This document shows positions 56,807 through 64,000 of a stretch of 64,000 bases of DNA, one piece after another; position 1 is the stretch's first letter; every line of letters starts with the position of its first letter. The position numbers were made by a program, and so were the translations under genes. A model generated the notes under the pieces. It was given only the letters and a program-made list of their open reading frames with translations, had not been told where the DNA came from and ran no database searches. Location: assembly GCF_001899075.1 (NCBI RefSeq), contig NZ_MKVA01000005.1, forward strand, positions 682,001 through 746,000. Reading direction: 5' to 3'. The DNA is from Devosia sp. 67-54 (GTDB lineage Bacteria; Pseudomonadota; Alphaproteobacteria; Rhizobiales; Devosiaceae).

Positions 56807-57055
56807 ATGATCGCTCCCGCCACCTTCATCGCTATCTATTTCGTGGTCTGGTGGACGTGCCTGTTCATCGTGCTGCCGTTCGGCGTGCACAACCAGGTCG
56901 ACGCCGGCGAGATCGTCCCCGGCACCGACCCGGGCGCGCCGGTCAAGCCCATGTGGTGGGCGCGCGTGCTGTGGACGACGCTGCTCTCCATCCCGGTCAC
57001 CGCGCTGCTGCTCTGGGCCATCAGCGCCGACTGGCTGCAGGAGTACTGGCGCTAG
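56807..57055 (+). CDS. DUF1467 family membrane protein
   Basis: 82 residues with two hydrophobic segments (FIAIYFVVWWTCLFIVLPFG and VLWTTLLSIPVTALLLWAI) separated by VDAGEIVPGTDPGAPVKP, the DUF1467 pattern. Conserved in Alphaproteobacteria, usually near proS, without known function. It follows rnj after 9 bp. The methylmalonyl-CoA epimerase gene that often lies here in rhizobia is absent. Confidence 0.88.
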   Translation: MIAPATFIAIYFVVWWTCLFIVLPFGVHNQVDAGEIVPGTDPGAPVKPMWWARVLWTTLLSIPVTALLLWAISADWLQEYWR

Positions 57056-57101
57056 TGTCAGCGGATCGTTGACACCTGTCAGCGGATTGCTTACATTGAG
57101 G
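57056..57101 (+). promoter_or_regulatory. Promoter and operator repeats of higBA
   Basis: TTGACA (57069-57074), 17 bp, TACATT (57092-57097) is a near-consensus promoter. TGTCAGCGGAT occurs twice, at 57056-57066 and 57077-57087, in the same orientation and 21 bp (two helical turns) apart; TGACA-CC-TGTCA forms a small dyad between them. The predicted transcription start near 57104 coincides with the toxin start codon, so the mRNA would be leaderless. Confidence 0.65.
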
Positions 57102-57102
57102 C

Positions 57103-57381
57103 GTGATCCGCAGCTTTCGCAGCAAAGGTCTGGCGGAGCTGTGGTCCACCAACCGCAGCAGCCACATCGACACGCGGTTGCAAGCGAGGATCATGCGACG
57201 GTTGCTGGCGCTGCGCGACGCAGCATCGTTGGACGCGCTGCGGGTTCCAGGCTTCGATTTCCACGCCCTGCATGGATACGAGCCAACGCGCTACTCCATT
57301 CACGTCAATGGACCGTGGTGCCTGACATTCGAGTTCGAGGATGGTGACGTGTACCGGCTCGACCTCGAGCAATATCACTGA
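57103..57381 (+). CDS. higB: HigB-type toxin (RelE superfamily)
   Basis: 92-residue predicted ribosome-dependent mRNA endonuclease. Begins MIRSFRSKGLAELW as is normal for the HigB/plasmid-maintenance killer family; RLLALRDAASLDALRVPGFDFHALHG and the C-terminal YSIHVNGPWCLTFEFEDGDVYRLDLEQYH (split) match the fold and catalytic C-terminus. GTG start. The toxin gene precedes the antitoxin gene, the usual hig order. The cassette is inserted between DUF1467 and proS, where neighbours are usually adjacent. Confidence 0.9.
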   Translation: MIRSFRSKGLAELWSTNRSSHIDTRLQARIMRRLLALRDAASLDALRVPGFDFHALHGYEPTRYSIHVNGPWCLTFEFEDGDVYRLDLEQYH

Positions 57382-57388
57382 GGTGACG

Positions 57389-57712
57389 ATGGACTATCCG
57401 GCTGCCCGAGATCCTGACCGCCCGCCGATGCATCCGGGTGAACTGCTGCGTGAGGACGTATTGCCGGCGCTTGGACGAAGCCGGAAGGAGATCGCCGGGC
57501 TGCTCGGCATTTCCCGGCAGCATCTCTACGATATTCTCAACGAGAAGAAGCCCGTGACGGCGGCGACGGCCCTGAGGCTGGGCAAGCTGTTGGGCAATGG
57601 GCCCCAACTCTGGGCCAATCTGCAACTCAGATACGACGTCTGGCATGCCGAGCGCGACATCGATGTCAGCGCAGTGCCGACGCTGGTACAGCCGCGCGAC
57701 GAGGCGGCCTGA
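57389..57712 (+). CDS. higA: HigA-type antitoxin
   Basis: 107-residue XRE-family antitoxin. HPGELLREDVLPALGRSRKEIAGLLGISRQHLYDILNEKKPVTAATALRLGKLLGNGPQLWANLQLRYD (in parts) is the typical HigA/VapI HTH with the HPGE start. It starts 7 bp after the toxin stop with GAGGTG upstream. Expected to bind HigB and to repress the shared promoter at the TGTCAGCGGAT repeats. Confidence 0.93.
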   Translation: MDYPAARDPDRPPMHPGELLREDVLPALGRSRKEIAGLLGISRQHLYDILNEKKPVTAATALRLGKLLGNGPQLWANLQLRYDVWHAERDIDVSAVPTLVQPRDEAA

Positions 57713-57722
57713 GCGCAAGTCC

Positions 57723-57750
57723 AAAAGAAAAGCAGGGCGCGAAGCCCTGC
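57723..57750 (-). terminator. Intrinsic terminator acting on minus-strand transcription
   Basis: GCAGGGC (57732-57738), GCGAA, GCCCTGC (57744-57750). On the minus strand the stem is followed by TTTTCTTTT (complement of 57723-57731); on the plus strand no T-run follows. It therefore points to a transcript running leftward through 57750-57900. Confidence 0.65.
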
Positions 57751-57780
57751 CGTGAATAGTTTGACGACAATACGCTGGTC

Positions 57781-57900
57781 TTAGGCACGCAGTGAAGCGG
57801 CGGCCAGCGCTCCTCCCTTGACGTTGTCGACGTCCGGCGACTTCGAGGCCGCCTGTAATTTATTGCGCGAGAGCCTAACAAGGCGGATACGTGCTGTCAC
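57781..57900 (-). CDS. Possible 39-residue small protein or sRNA on the minus strand
   Basis: A GTG-started frame of 39 codons (begins [20 protein letters not shown], ends LAAASLRA) ends 30 bp before the minus-strand terminator at 57723-57750. The peptide is basic at the start and has no recognisable domain. No Shine-Dalgarno is visible, so it may instead be a small RNA, or a gene remnant. The 299-bp higA-proS gap holds nothing else that I recognise apart from the proS start region. Confidence 0.25.
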   Translation of the reverse strand: MTARIRLVRLSRNKLQAASKSPDVDNVKGGALAAASLRA

Positions 57901-58011
57901 CTAGATTCTGCGACGATTTTGCGACCGGCGGCGGGGTGGACACGGCTTGACCGATGCGGTCTGACTGGGGCACCCAATGCCCGCGAGTCGACCGGCTTCT
58001 TAGGGGTTTCC

Positions 58012-59361
58012 ATGCGTCTCAGCCGCTATTTCCTGCCCGTCCTGAAGGACTCTCCGAAGGAAGCCGAGATCGTCTCGCACAAGCTGATGCTGCGCGCCGG
58101 CATGATCAAGCAGCAGGCCGCCGGCTCCTATTCCTGGCTGCCGCTCGGCTACAAGGTGCTGGAGAAGGTCGTTCGCATCGTCGAGGAGGAGCAGAACCGC
58201 TCCGGCGCCATCGAGCTCAAGATGCCGACGCTGCAATCGGCCGACCTTTGGCGCGAATCCGGGCGCTACGACGCCTATGGCGAGGAGATGCTGCGCCTCA
58301 AGGACCGGCACAAGCGCGACATGCTGTACGGGCCGACCAATGAGGAGATGATCACCGACATCTTCCGCACCTTCGTGCACTCCTACCGCGACCTGCCGCT
58401 CAACCTCTACCACGTGCAGTGGAAGTTCCGCGACGAGGTGCGGCCGCGCTTCGGCACCATGCGCAGCCGCGAATTCCTGATGAAGGACGCCTATTCCTTC
58501 GACCTCGATTTCGCCGGGGCGCAGCAGGCCTTCTACCGCATGTTCGTCGCCTATCTGCGCACCTTCTACCGCATGGGGCTGGTGGGCATTCCGATGCGCG
58601 CCGATTCCGGCCCCATCGGCGGCGACATGAGCTACGAGTTCCACGTGCTGGCCGACACCGGCGAGAGCGCGGTGTTCCTCGACGCCGACCTCGTGCACAA
58701 GCCCATCCCGCCCATCGACATCGACTTCCGCTCCGATCTGACGCCGATCTTCAAGGACTGGACCTCGCTCTATGCGGCGACCGACGAGATGGTCGACGAG
58801 GCCGAGTTCCGGGCCAAGGTGCCGGCCGACAAGCAGCTCAGCGCGCGCGGCATCGAAGTCGGCCACATTTTCTACTTCGGCACCAAATATTCCGATCCCA
58901 TGAAGGCGACCGTCACCGGCGCCGACGGCAAGGAGGTCACCGTGCACATGGGTAGCTACGGCATCGGGCCGACCCGCCTCGTGCCGGCGATAATCGAGGC
59001 GAGCCACGACGACAACGGCATCATCTGGCCGGTGTCGGTGGCGCCGTTCGAGGTCGAGCTGATCAACCTCAAGGCTGGCGACCACGACACCGATTTCGCC
59101 TGCGACAAGCTCTATGACGCGCTGCAGGATGCCGGCCTCGACACGCTCTACGACGACCGGGACCAGCCGGCCGGCGCCAAATTCGCCACCGCCGACCTGA
59201 TCGGCATCCCGTATCAGCTGATCCTCGGGCCGCGCGGGCTCAAGGAGGGGAACGCCGAGATCAAGCATCGCAAGACCGGCGAGCGCGAGACGCTGCCGGT
59301 CGCCGCGGCCGTCGACCGGCTCAAGGCCCTGATCGAGCCCGAAAGGCGGAACACGGTTTGA
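58012..59361 (+). CDS. proS: Proline--tRNA ligase (short alphaproteobacterial type)
   Basis: 449-residue class II synthetase. Motif 1-3 regions are visible: [49 protein letters not shown] (split), and [16 protein letters not shown]. The about 180-residue insertion (editing) domain of E. coli ProRS is absent; [18 protein letters not shown]-like sequence passes straight to the catalytic end. AGGGG precedes the ATG at 58012; the frame is open further upstream but without family similarity. The stop overlaps the lolC TTG start. Confidence 0.95.
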   Translation: MRLSRYFLPVLKDSPKEAEIVSHKLMLRAGMIKQQAAGSYSWLPLGYKVLEKVVRIVEEEQNRSGAIELKMPTLQSADLWRESGRYDAYGEEMLRLKDRHKRDMLYGPTNEEMITDIFRTFVHSYRDLPLNLYHVQWKFRDEVRPRFGTMRSREFLMKDAYSFDLDFAGAQQAFYRMFVAYLRTFYRMGLVGIPMRADSGPIGGDMSYEFHVLADTGESAVFLDADLVHKPIPPIDIDFRSDLTPIFKDWTSLYAATDEMVDEAEFRAKVPADKQLSARGIEVGHIFYFGTKYSDPMKATVTGADGKEVTVHMGSYGIGPTRLVPAIIEASHDDNGIIWPVSVAPFEVELINLKAGDHDTDFACDKLYDALQDAGLDTLYDDRDQPAGAKFATADLIGIPYQLILGPRGLKEGNAEIKHRKTGERETLPVAAAVDRLKALIEPERRNTV

Positions 59362-60725
59362 GCGACGCCGCGGCTGCGCCCACGCACCACACCGCCGGCC
59401 CGTTCTCGCGCTTCGAGTGGATGCTGGCGGGGCGCTATCTGCGCTCGCGCCGCCGCGACACCTTCATCTCGGTGATCTCGGCGCTGACGCTGATCGGCGT
59501 CGCGCTGGGCGTCGCCACGCTGATCGTCGTGATGTCGGTGATGAACGGCTTTCGCGATGAGCTGCTCACCAAGATCCTCGGCCTCAACGGCCATTTCACC
59601 GCCTATCCGATCGATGCCAAGTTCACCGATTACGACCAGACGGCGATGAAGATCGAGAAGGTGAACGGCGTGCTGTTCGCCATCCCCTATGTCGAGGGCC
59701 AGGCGCTCGCCTCCGGCCAGCAGGAATCGGCGGGCGTGTCGGTGCGCGGCATCTCCGCGGCCTCGATCGACAAGCTGAAGCTGTTGAAGCAGGGGGCGGT
59801 GCTGGGCGGCTGGGACCAGTGGGACCAGTCCAAGGGCGTCGCCATCGGGCAGCGCCTCGCCGAAAAGCTGGGGCTGACCATCGGCGACCAGATCACCATC
59901 GTGAACCCCAACGGCGCCAATACGCCGTTCGGCAAGACGCCGCAGATCCGCAGCTACCCGGTCAACGTCATCTTCAATTTGGGCATGGTCGAGTTCGACA
60001 GCTTCTACGTCTACATGCCGATGCAGCAGGCGCAGAGCTATTTCAAGCTCTACGAGGACGTGCTGAAGCCGGGCGTGACGCCGCCCGGGCCGGAGGCCAG
60101 CGACGCCGAGATCGATGCGGCCTACCAGCGCCAGTACCAGGCGACGGCGATCGAGATCTTCATCGACAACCCGGACAATGTCGGAGCGGTGCGCGACCGC
60201 ATCCAGAAGCAGGTCGACCGGCCGCTGATCCTGTACGACTGGCAGCAGCGCAACGAGACGTTCTTTTCGGCGCTGCAGGTCGAGCGCGTGGTGATGTTCG
60301 TCATCCTGTCGATGATCATCCTGGTCGCCGCCTTCAACATCATCTCGTCGCTGATCATGCTGGTGAAGGACAAGGGCAGCGACATCGCCATCCTGCGCAC
60401 CATGGGCGCGACGCGCGGCTCGATCATGCGCATCTTTTCGATGACCGGCACCGCCATCGGCGTCGGCGGCACGCTGATCGGCCTCGTGCTCGGGCTGATC
60501 GTCGCCTCCAACGCCGAGACGCTGCGCGCGTTCGTTTCCAACCTCACCAACGTACCGATCTTTCCGCCCGAGGTGTTCTTCCTCTCGAGCCTGCCGTCCA
60601 AGATCGACGTGACCGAGGTGAGCGTCGTCGCCGGCCTCGCGCTCGGGCTCAGCTTCCTTGCCACGCTCTATCCGGCCTGGCGCGCCGCGCAATACGATCC
60701 GGTCGAGGCGCTGCGCTATGAGTGA
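59358..60725 (+). CDS. lolC: Lipoprotein-releasing ABC transporter permease (LolC/E)
   Basis: 455-residue permease that extracts lipoproteins from the inner membrane for Lol[55 protein letters not shown] (in parts) is the LolC/E signature with helix 1; a large periplasmic domain follows, then three C-terminal helices ([24 protein letters not shown] and others). A single LolC/E (LolF-like) gene is normal in this group. TTG start overlaps the proS stop (TTGA). Confidence 0.93.
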   Translation: MSDAAAAPTHHTAGPFSRFEWMLAGRYLRSRRRDTFISVISALTLIGVALGVATLIVVMSVMNGFRDELLTKILGLNGHFTAYPIDAKFTDYDQTAMKIEKVNGVLFAIPYVEGQALASGQQESAGVSVRGISAASIDKLKLLKQGAVLGGWDQWDQSKGVAIGQRLAEKLGLTIGDQITIVNPNGANTPFGKTPQIRSYPVNVIFNLGMVEFDSFYVYMPMQQAQSYFKLYEDVLKPGVTPPGPEASDAEIDAAYQRQYQATAIEIFIDNPDNVGAVRDRIQKQVDRPLILYDWQQRNETFFSALQVERVVMFVILSMIILVAAFNIISSLIMLVKDKGSDIAILRTMGATRGSIMRIFSMTGTAIGVGGTLIGLVLGLIVASNAETLRAFVSNLTNVPIFPPEVFFLSSLPSKIDVTEVSVVAGLALGLSFLATLYPAWRAAQYDPVEALRYE

Positions 60726-61404
60726 GCCGCATCTGAGGCTGCGCGGCGTCCACCGCCATTACGGCAGGGGCGAGACGCTGGTGCGCGTGCTGGAGGCGGC
60801 CGACCTCGACGTGGCGAGCGGCGAGCTGGTTGCCATCGTTGCGCCGTCCGGCGCCGGCAAGTCGACGCTGCTGCATCTGAGCGGCCTGCTCGAGCGGCCG
60901 CAGGCGGGCGAGATCGAGATCACCGGCACCCCAACCTTCGCCTTGTCCGAGCGGGGGCGCACGCTGCTGCGCCGCACCACCATCGGCTACGTCTACCAGT
61001 TCCACCATCTGCTGCCTGAATTCACGGCACTCGAAAACGTCTCGATGCCGCAATTCATTGCCGGCAAGGGGCAAAGCGAGGCGAACCGGCGCAGCCAGGA
61101 CCTGCTCGACCTGCTCGGCGTCGGCAACCGCGCCACGCACCGGCCGGCGGAGCTGTCGGGGGGCGAGCAGCAGCGCGTCGCCATCGCCCGCGCCGCCGCC
61201 AACCACCCGCAGGTGATCCTCGCCGACGAGCCCACCGGCAACCTCGACCCCGCCACCTCCGATCTGGTGTTCGCCGCCCTGCAGGACCTGATCCGCAACG
61301 AAGGGGCCGCCGGCCTCATCGCCACGCACAACCACGATCTGGCCCGCCGCGCCGACCGCATCGTGACGCTCAAGGACGGTCTGGTGCAGCCGCTGGTGCT
61401 CTGA
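60718..61404 (+). CDS. lolD: Lipoprotein-releasing ABC transporter ATP-binding protein LolD
   Basis: 228-residue ATPase. Walker [10 protein letters not shown] (42-50) has Ala in place of the first Gly; signature [14 protein letters not shown], Walker [13 protein letters not shown] and H-loop [14 protein letters not shown] are normal. ATG at 60718 lies within the last codons of lolC, an eight-base overlap. A GC-rich palindromic repeat follows the stop. Confidence 0.94.
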   Translation: MSEPHLRLRGVHRHYGRGETLVRVLEAADLDVASGELVAIVAPSGAGKSTLLHLSGLLERPQAGEIEITGTPTFALSERGRTLLRRTTIGYVYQFHHLLPEFTALENVSMPQFIAGKGQSEANRRSQDLLDLLGVGNRATHRPAELSGGEQQRVAIARAAANHPQVILADEPTGNLDPATSDLVFAALQDLIRNEGAAGLIATHNHDLARRADRIVTLKDGLVQPLVL

Positions 61405-61410
61405 AACTTG

Positions 61411-61433
61411 CAGTCGGTCCCCTCGTCCCTCAG
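61411..61433. repeat. Short palindromic intergenic repeat
   Basis: TCCCCT and AGGGGA enclose CGTCCCTC just after lolD, followed by GAGGTG. It resembles the CTTCCCC/GGGGAAG dyad at 20150-20167 and the GGGGA-GAGG repeats often found between alphaproteobacterial genes. No T-run is seen. Confidence 0.35.
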
Positions 61434-61471
61434 GGGAGAGGTGATCCAGAGCGTAAACCCGATGTGGCGGG

Positions 61472-62287
61472 TCACTGACCCGTCATCAGCCTGTTCACCG
61501 CGCCGGTCGACAAAATCCCTTCGGTCCATCCGAACGTGCCCGGTCCGGCCAGCTCCGCGGCCGCGTTCTTCAGGGCCGTGTAGGCGACGCGCGACAGCCC
61601 GCCGCCGGTGCTGACGCGGCGGACGCCGGCGGCCTCGAGCTCGGCCAGCGAGGGGCCGGGGCCGCCGCGGACGACGTTGACCGGCCTGGTCACCGACTGC
61701 ACCACGGTGCGGATGGCGTCGAGGCTGGGCAGGCCGGGGGCGAACAGCACGTCGGCACCGGCCTTCTCGAACGCCTGCAGGCGGCGGATGATCTCGTCGA
61801 GGTCGGGCTGGCCCCAGAGGAAACCCTCGGCCCGCGCCACGAACATGAACGGGAAATCGAGGCTGTGCGCCGCCTCGGCCGCCGCCGCGACGCGCTCGAC
61901 GGCGTGGTTGAACTCGTAGATCGGGGCGCCCGGCGCGTTGGTCGCGTCCTCGATGGAGCCGCCGACGAGCCCGACCGCCGCGGCCTGGCGGATGGTTTCG
62001 GCGGCATCCTCGGGGCGCGGGCCGAAGCCGTTCTCGAGGTCGGCGGCCACCGGCAGATCGACCGAGTCGACGATCAGTCTGGCGTTCCACAGCGATTGCT
62101 CGCGGGTCACGCCGCCATCGGGCTTGCCGAGGACGAAAGCAAGGCCGGCGCTGCTGGTGGTCAGCGCCTTGAAGCCCTGCGCCGCAAGGATCTTGGCGCT
62201 GGCGCCGTCCCATGGATTGGGGATGGCGAACAGGCCGGGGCCGTGATGCAGCGCCTTGAAGATGCGGGCCTTTTCCGCCTGGCTCAC
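61472..62287 (-). CDS. Isocitrate lyase/phosphoenolpyruvate mutase family protein
   Basis: 271-residue TIM-barrel enzyme. Features: LFAIPNPWDGASAKILAAQGFKALTTSSAGLAF (split), VAADLENGFG (metal-binding acids), GGSIEDATN, and FVARAEGFLWG. The KKCGH signature of true isocitrate lyase is absent, so a role as PEP-mutase-like or oxaloacetate hydrolase-like C-C or C-P enzyme is more likely; substrate not assignable. GTG start overlaps the stop of the upstream small exported protein. Confidence 0.82.
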   Translation of the reverse strand: MSQAEKARIFKALHHGPGLFAIPNPWDGASAKILAAQGFKALTTSSAGLAFVLGKPDGGVTREQSLWNARLIVDSVDLPVAADLENGFGPRPEDAAETIRQAAAVGLVGGSIEDATNAPGAPIYEFNHAVERVAAAAEAAHSLDFPFMFVARAEGFLWGQPDLDEIIRRLQAFEKAGADVLFAPGLPSLDAIRTVVQSVTRPVNVVRGGPGPSLAELEAAGVRRVSTGGGLSRVAYTALKNAAAELAGPGTFGWTEGILSTGAVNRLMTGQ

Positions 62288-62607
62288 GGCAGGTTCATGC
62301 CGAGCGTCTTGGCGGTCTCGGCAGCGGTCTTGCAGTAGGCGTCGGTCTGGTCCTTGGTCCAGTCCTTCTGCTTGGCATAGAGCGCGTGCGTCGCCTGGAA
62401 CACGTCGACGTTGAACATGGCGTCGCCCGACGGCGCGTTGGCGTCGCGATAGGCGTCGACCTTGGCGCGGGAGATGGAGAGGTTGCACACGTCCGCCGAA
62501 TTGTAGAGGCCGGCGAGTGTCGAGACGGCGGTGGCCCGATCGACCGCGGCGACGGCCGGCGCGGTGGCGGCGATAAGCAGAAGGGAGGCGAGAGCGGCTT
62601 TCAGCAT
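62284..62607 (-). CDS. Small exported protein of unknown function
   Basis: 107 residues with a signal peptide (LKAALASLLLIAATAPAVAA, cut near AVA-AVD). The mature part is helical and has two Cys residues (DVCNLSIS and AYCKTAAE) that may form one disulfide. It overlaps the downstream PEP-mutase-family gene (GTGA). No family recognised. Confidence 0.65.
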   Translation of the reverse strand: MLKAALASLLLIAATAPAVAAVDRATAVSTLAGLYNSADVCNLSISRAKVDAYRDANAPSGDAMFNVDVFQATHALYAKQKDWTKDQTDAYCKTAAETAKTLGMNLP

Positions 62608-62631
62608 GACGCAGTCATAGCACGGACGATG

Positions 62632-63764
62632 TCAGGGGGAAGTGCCGAGCCGCCACAGCGACACCACTTCGCGCGCCCGGGCGAAATGCAGCGGATCGGC
62701 GCGGTCGCGGGCGCCTCTGGGGGAGGGGGCGGCGTCGAGCCGGCCGAGGGCGCGCAGGCCGGCGGCGGCGATCATGGCGGCGAGCTCGCCGGGGGCGCGC
62801 AGACCCAGATGCTCGGCCAGGTCGGACAGGATCAGCCAGCCCTCGCCGCCGGGCAGCAAATGCGCCCCGAGACCGGCGAGGACGGCCCGCAGCATGGCGC
62901 CGTCCGGGTCGTACACCGCGGCCTCCAGCGACGTGCCGGCCCGGGCCGGCAGCCAGGGCGGGTTGCAGACGATCAGCGCGGCGCGGCCGTCGGGGTAGAG
63001 CCGGCCGGGCACCAGCGTCACCCGATCGGCGACGCCCAGCCGGGCGAAGGCGTCGGCGGCCGAGGCGAGGGCGCGCGGGGCAATGTCGGTCGCCACCACC
63101 CGCGGCACGCCGCGCTGCAGCAGCACCGCCGCCAGCACGCCGCTGCCGGTGCCGAGGTCGAAGGCAACGTCCACCCCGGCGGGCAGCGGCGCCGTGCCGA
63201 CGAGATCGACATAGTCCTGCCGGGTCGGCGGGAACACGCCGTAATGCGGGTGGATCCTCGTTCCACCCAGCGCCCGGATCGGAACACCGTTCTTGCGCCA
63301 TTCGTGCGCGCTGATCATCGCCAGCAGGTCGCGCAGCGGCAGCACCGCCTCGCCGGCGAGCGGCCCGACCGCTTCGGCGACGGCGAGGGTCACGTCGGGG
63401 GCCCGCCGCAGCGGCACCTGGCCGTCGCGCAGCGGCACCAGCAGCAGCCCGAGCAGGTTGGCGCGCTGCGCCTGTGCCTGCCGGTAGGCGTGGAAGGCGG
63501 CCGCCGGATCGTCGGGGGCAGGGGCCTGCGCCGGCGGTCGATGCGGCGGCCCAGCGCCTGCAGCATCTGCCGGGCGTTGTGATAGTCGCCGCTCCACACC
63601 AGCGCGGTGCCCTGCGACACCAGCCGGAAGGCCGCATCGGCGGTGGTCTCGTCGCCGGCTGCGACGGCGCGGTTCGGCGCCGGGCCGCCGCGCGCCGACA
63701 CGAAGCGGGCGCGCTGCACCGCGCCGTCCGCCTCCCACGCGATGTCGCCGGCCGCGTCGCTCAT
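62632..63764 (-). pseudogene. Class I SAM-dependent methyltransferase, frameshifted
   Basis: The N-terminal part (MSDAAGDIAWEADGAVQRAR to ALGRRIDRR) is in one frame from 63764, and the rest, with FDLGTGSGVLAAVLL (SAM-binding motif I) and LIVCNPPWLP (the [N/D]PP[Y/W/F] motif of N-methyltransferases), is in another frame ending at 62632. Adding one base within the G-rich run at 63514-63528 restores a continuous protein. It is either a real pseudogene or a one-base sequence error in a homopolymer. The NPPW motif and length fit an RNA or protein glutamine/adenine methyltransferase. Confidence 0.75.
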
Positions 63765-63812
63765 GGCGGTCATTTACCGTTGATTCACGGTTACAGCGAT
63801 GTTGCTAGACCA

Positions 63813-63827
63813 GAACAGATTGAGAAC
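63813..63827 (+). promoter_or_regulatory. LexA (SOS) box
   Basis: GAAC-AGATTGA-GAAC, an exact GAAC-N7-GAAC site of the alphaproteobacterial LexA type (GTTC-N7-GTTC on the other strand). A third GAAC follows at 63834. It overlaps a possible promoter (TTGCTA at 63802 with an AT-rich CATATAA at 63827) and lies 35 bp upstream of the micropeptide start. Confidence 0.75.
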
Positions 63828-63861
63828 ATATAAGAACAAAACAGCAACAACGGAGGTCGAG

Positions 63862-63960
63862 ATGCTGATGTTCCTGAAGGACGCCATGGCGATGGTTGCG
63901 CTTTGCGGCTTCACCGGTGCGACGCTGGCCTGGATGGATATGGCCAGCCGACTCGTGTGA
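63862..63960 (+). CDS. SOS-controlled small membrane peptide (32 residues)
   Basis: A 32-codon gene with GGAGG five bases before the ATG. The peptide is mostly hydrophobic (MVALCGFTGATLAW in the middle) with a few charged residues at both ends, consistent with one membrane segment. It is directly behind a LexA box. In Caulobacter the SOS-induced 29-residue membrane peptide SidA blocks division; this gene has the same design but I cannot claim homology. It may also be a leader gene for a damage-response operon continuing beyond the window edge. Confidence 0.6.
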   Translation: MLMFLKDAMAMVALCGFTGATLAWMDMASRLV

Positions 63961-64000
63961 CCTGTGGATTGAAGACACTCCGGGCTGGCCCGATCCGCAC

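Noticed and set aside
57781-57900. Two-piece tmRNA coding segment
   Set aside because: The C-terminal LAAASLRA looked tag-like, but neither the alanine tRNA-like ends nor a typical alphaproteobacterial tag (ANDN...) is present.

Overview
The window is a GC-rich, gene-dense stretch of an alphaproteobacterial chromosome, very probably Hyphomicrobiales (Rhizobiales). Supporting signs are divK-pleD-rpmG synteny, a single nuoA-N operon followed by birA, RNase J, DUF1467, proS and lolCD, a short ProRS without the insertion domain, the pyrB-pyrC'-plsY-dprA-topA block, DUF3572/DUF983/DUF1467 genes, and GAAC-N7-GAAC LexA boxes. The genus cannot be fixed from sequence alone; Devosiaceae or a relative is a plausible guess. 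No rRNA, CRISPR array, classical IS element, phage or integrase was seen.

Layout. 1-4.3 kb: 3' part of clpA, then a SulP-STAS anion transporter behind a small XRE regulator with a palindromic operator. 4.3-8.2 kb: HIT hydrolase and a lipid-type cluster (GT1 glycosyltransferase, fatty-acid-hydroxylase/SDR fusion, divergent GT2). 8.3-12.2 kb: a minus-strand run of FemAB-like acyltransferase, glycerophosphodiesterase, RidA, DinB and DUF3572. 12.3-14.6 kb: the cell-cycle pair divK-pleD, a structured small RNA candidate in the position of EcpR1, and rpmG. 14.7-24.7 kb: a long minus-strand housekeeping block, ruvX, pyrB, pyrC', plsY, dprA, topA, rnr, DUF983. 24.7-28.6 kb: a DUF4160/DUF2442-HTH pair with its own operator, then gatC and gatA with small companions. 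28.7-34.3 kb: a TetR/Tet-type efflux pair with three evenly spaced tetO-like operators, a HAF-repeat autotransporter, and a second Tet-type efflux pump. 34.3-37.5 kb: HU, tRNA-Val(TAC), tRNA-Asp(GTC) and three tandem small outer-membrane barrel genes. 37.6-54.3 kb: the complete 14-gene complex I operon. 54.3-61.4 kb: birA, rnj, DUF1467, a higBA toxin-antitoxin module, proS, lolC, lolD. 61.4-64 kb: a PEP-mutase/isocitrate-lyase family gene, a small secreted protein, a frameshifted methyltransferase, and a LexA-box-controlled 32-residue membrane peptide.

The least ordinary feature is in the nuo operon. It is broken by extra genes in three places. Between nuoC and nuoD lies a 441-bp unit made of one four-helix-bundle (23S rRNA intervening-sequence-type) gene, bounded by perfect 33-bp inverted repeats built from four TGAATGG heptads. 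The left repeat supplies the nuoC stop codon and the start codon of the inserted gene; the right repeat supplies its stop codon. Between nuoD and nuoE is a small exported protein. Between nuoF and nuoG are two homologous coiled-coil proteins on either side of a DUF3291 gene. The second item of interest is the SOS-controlled micropeptide at the right edge, which resembles in design the SOS-induced division inhibitor SidA of Caulobacter.
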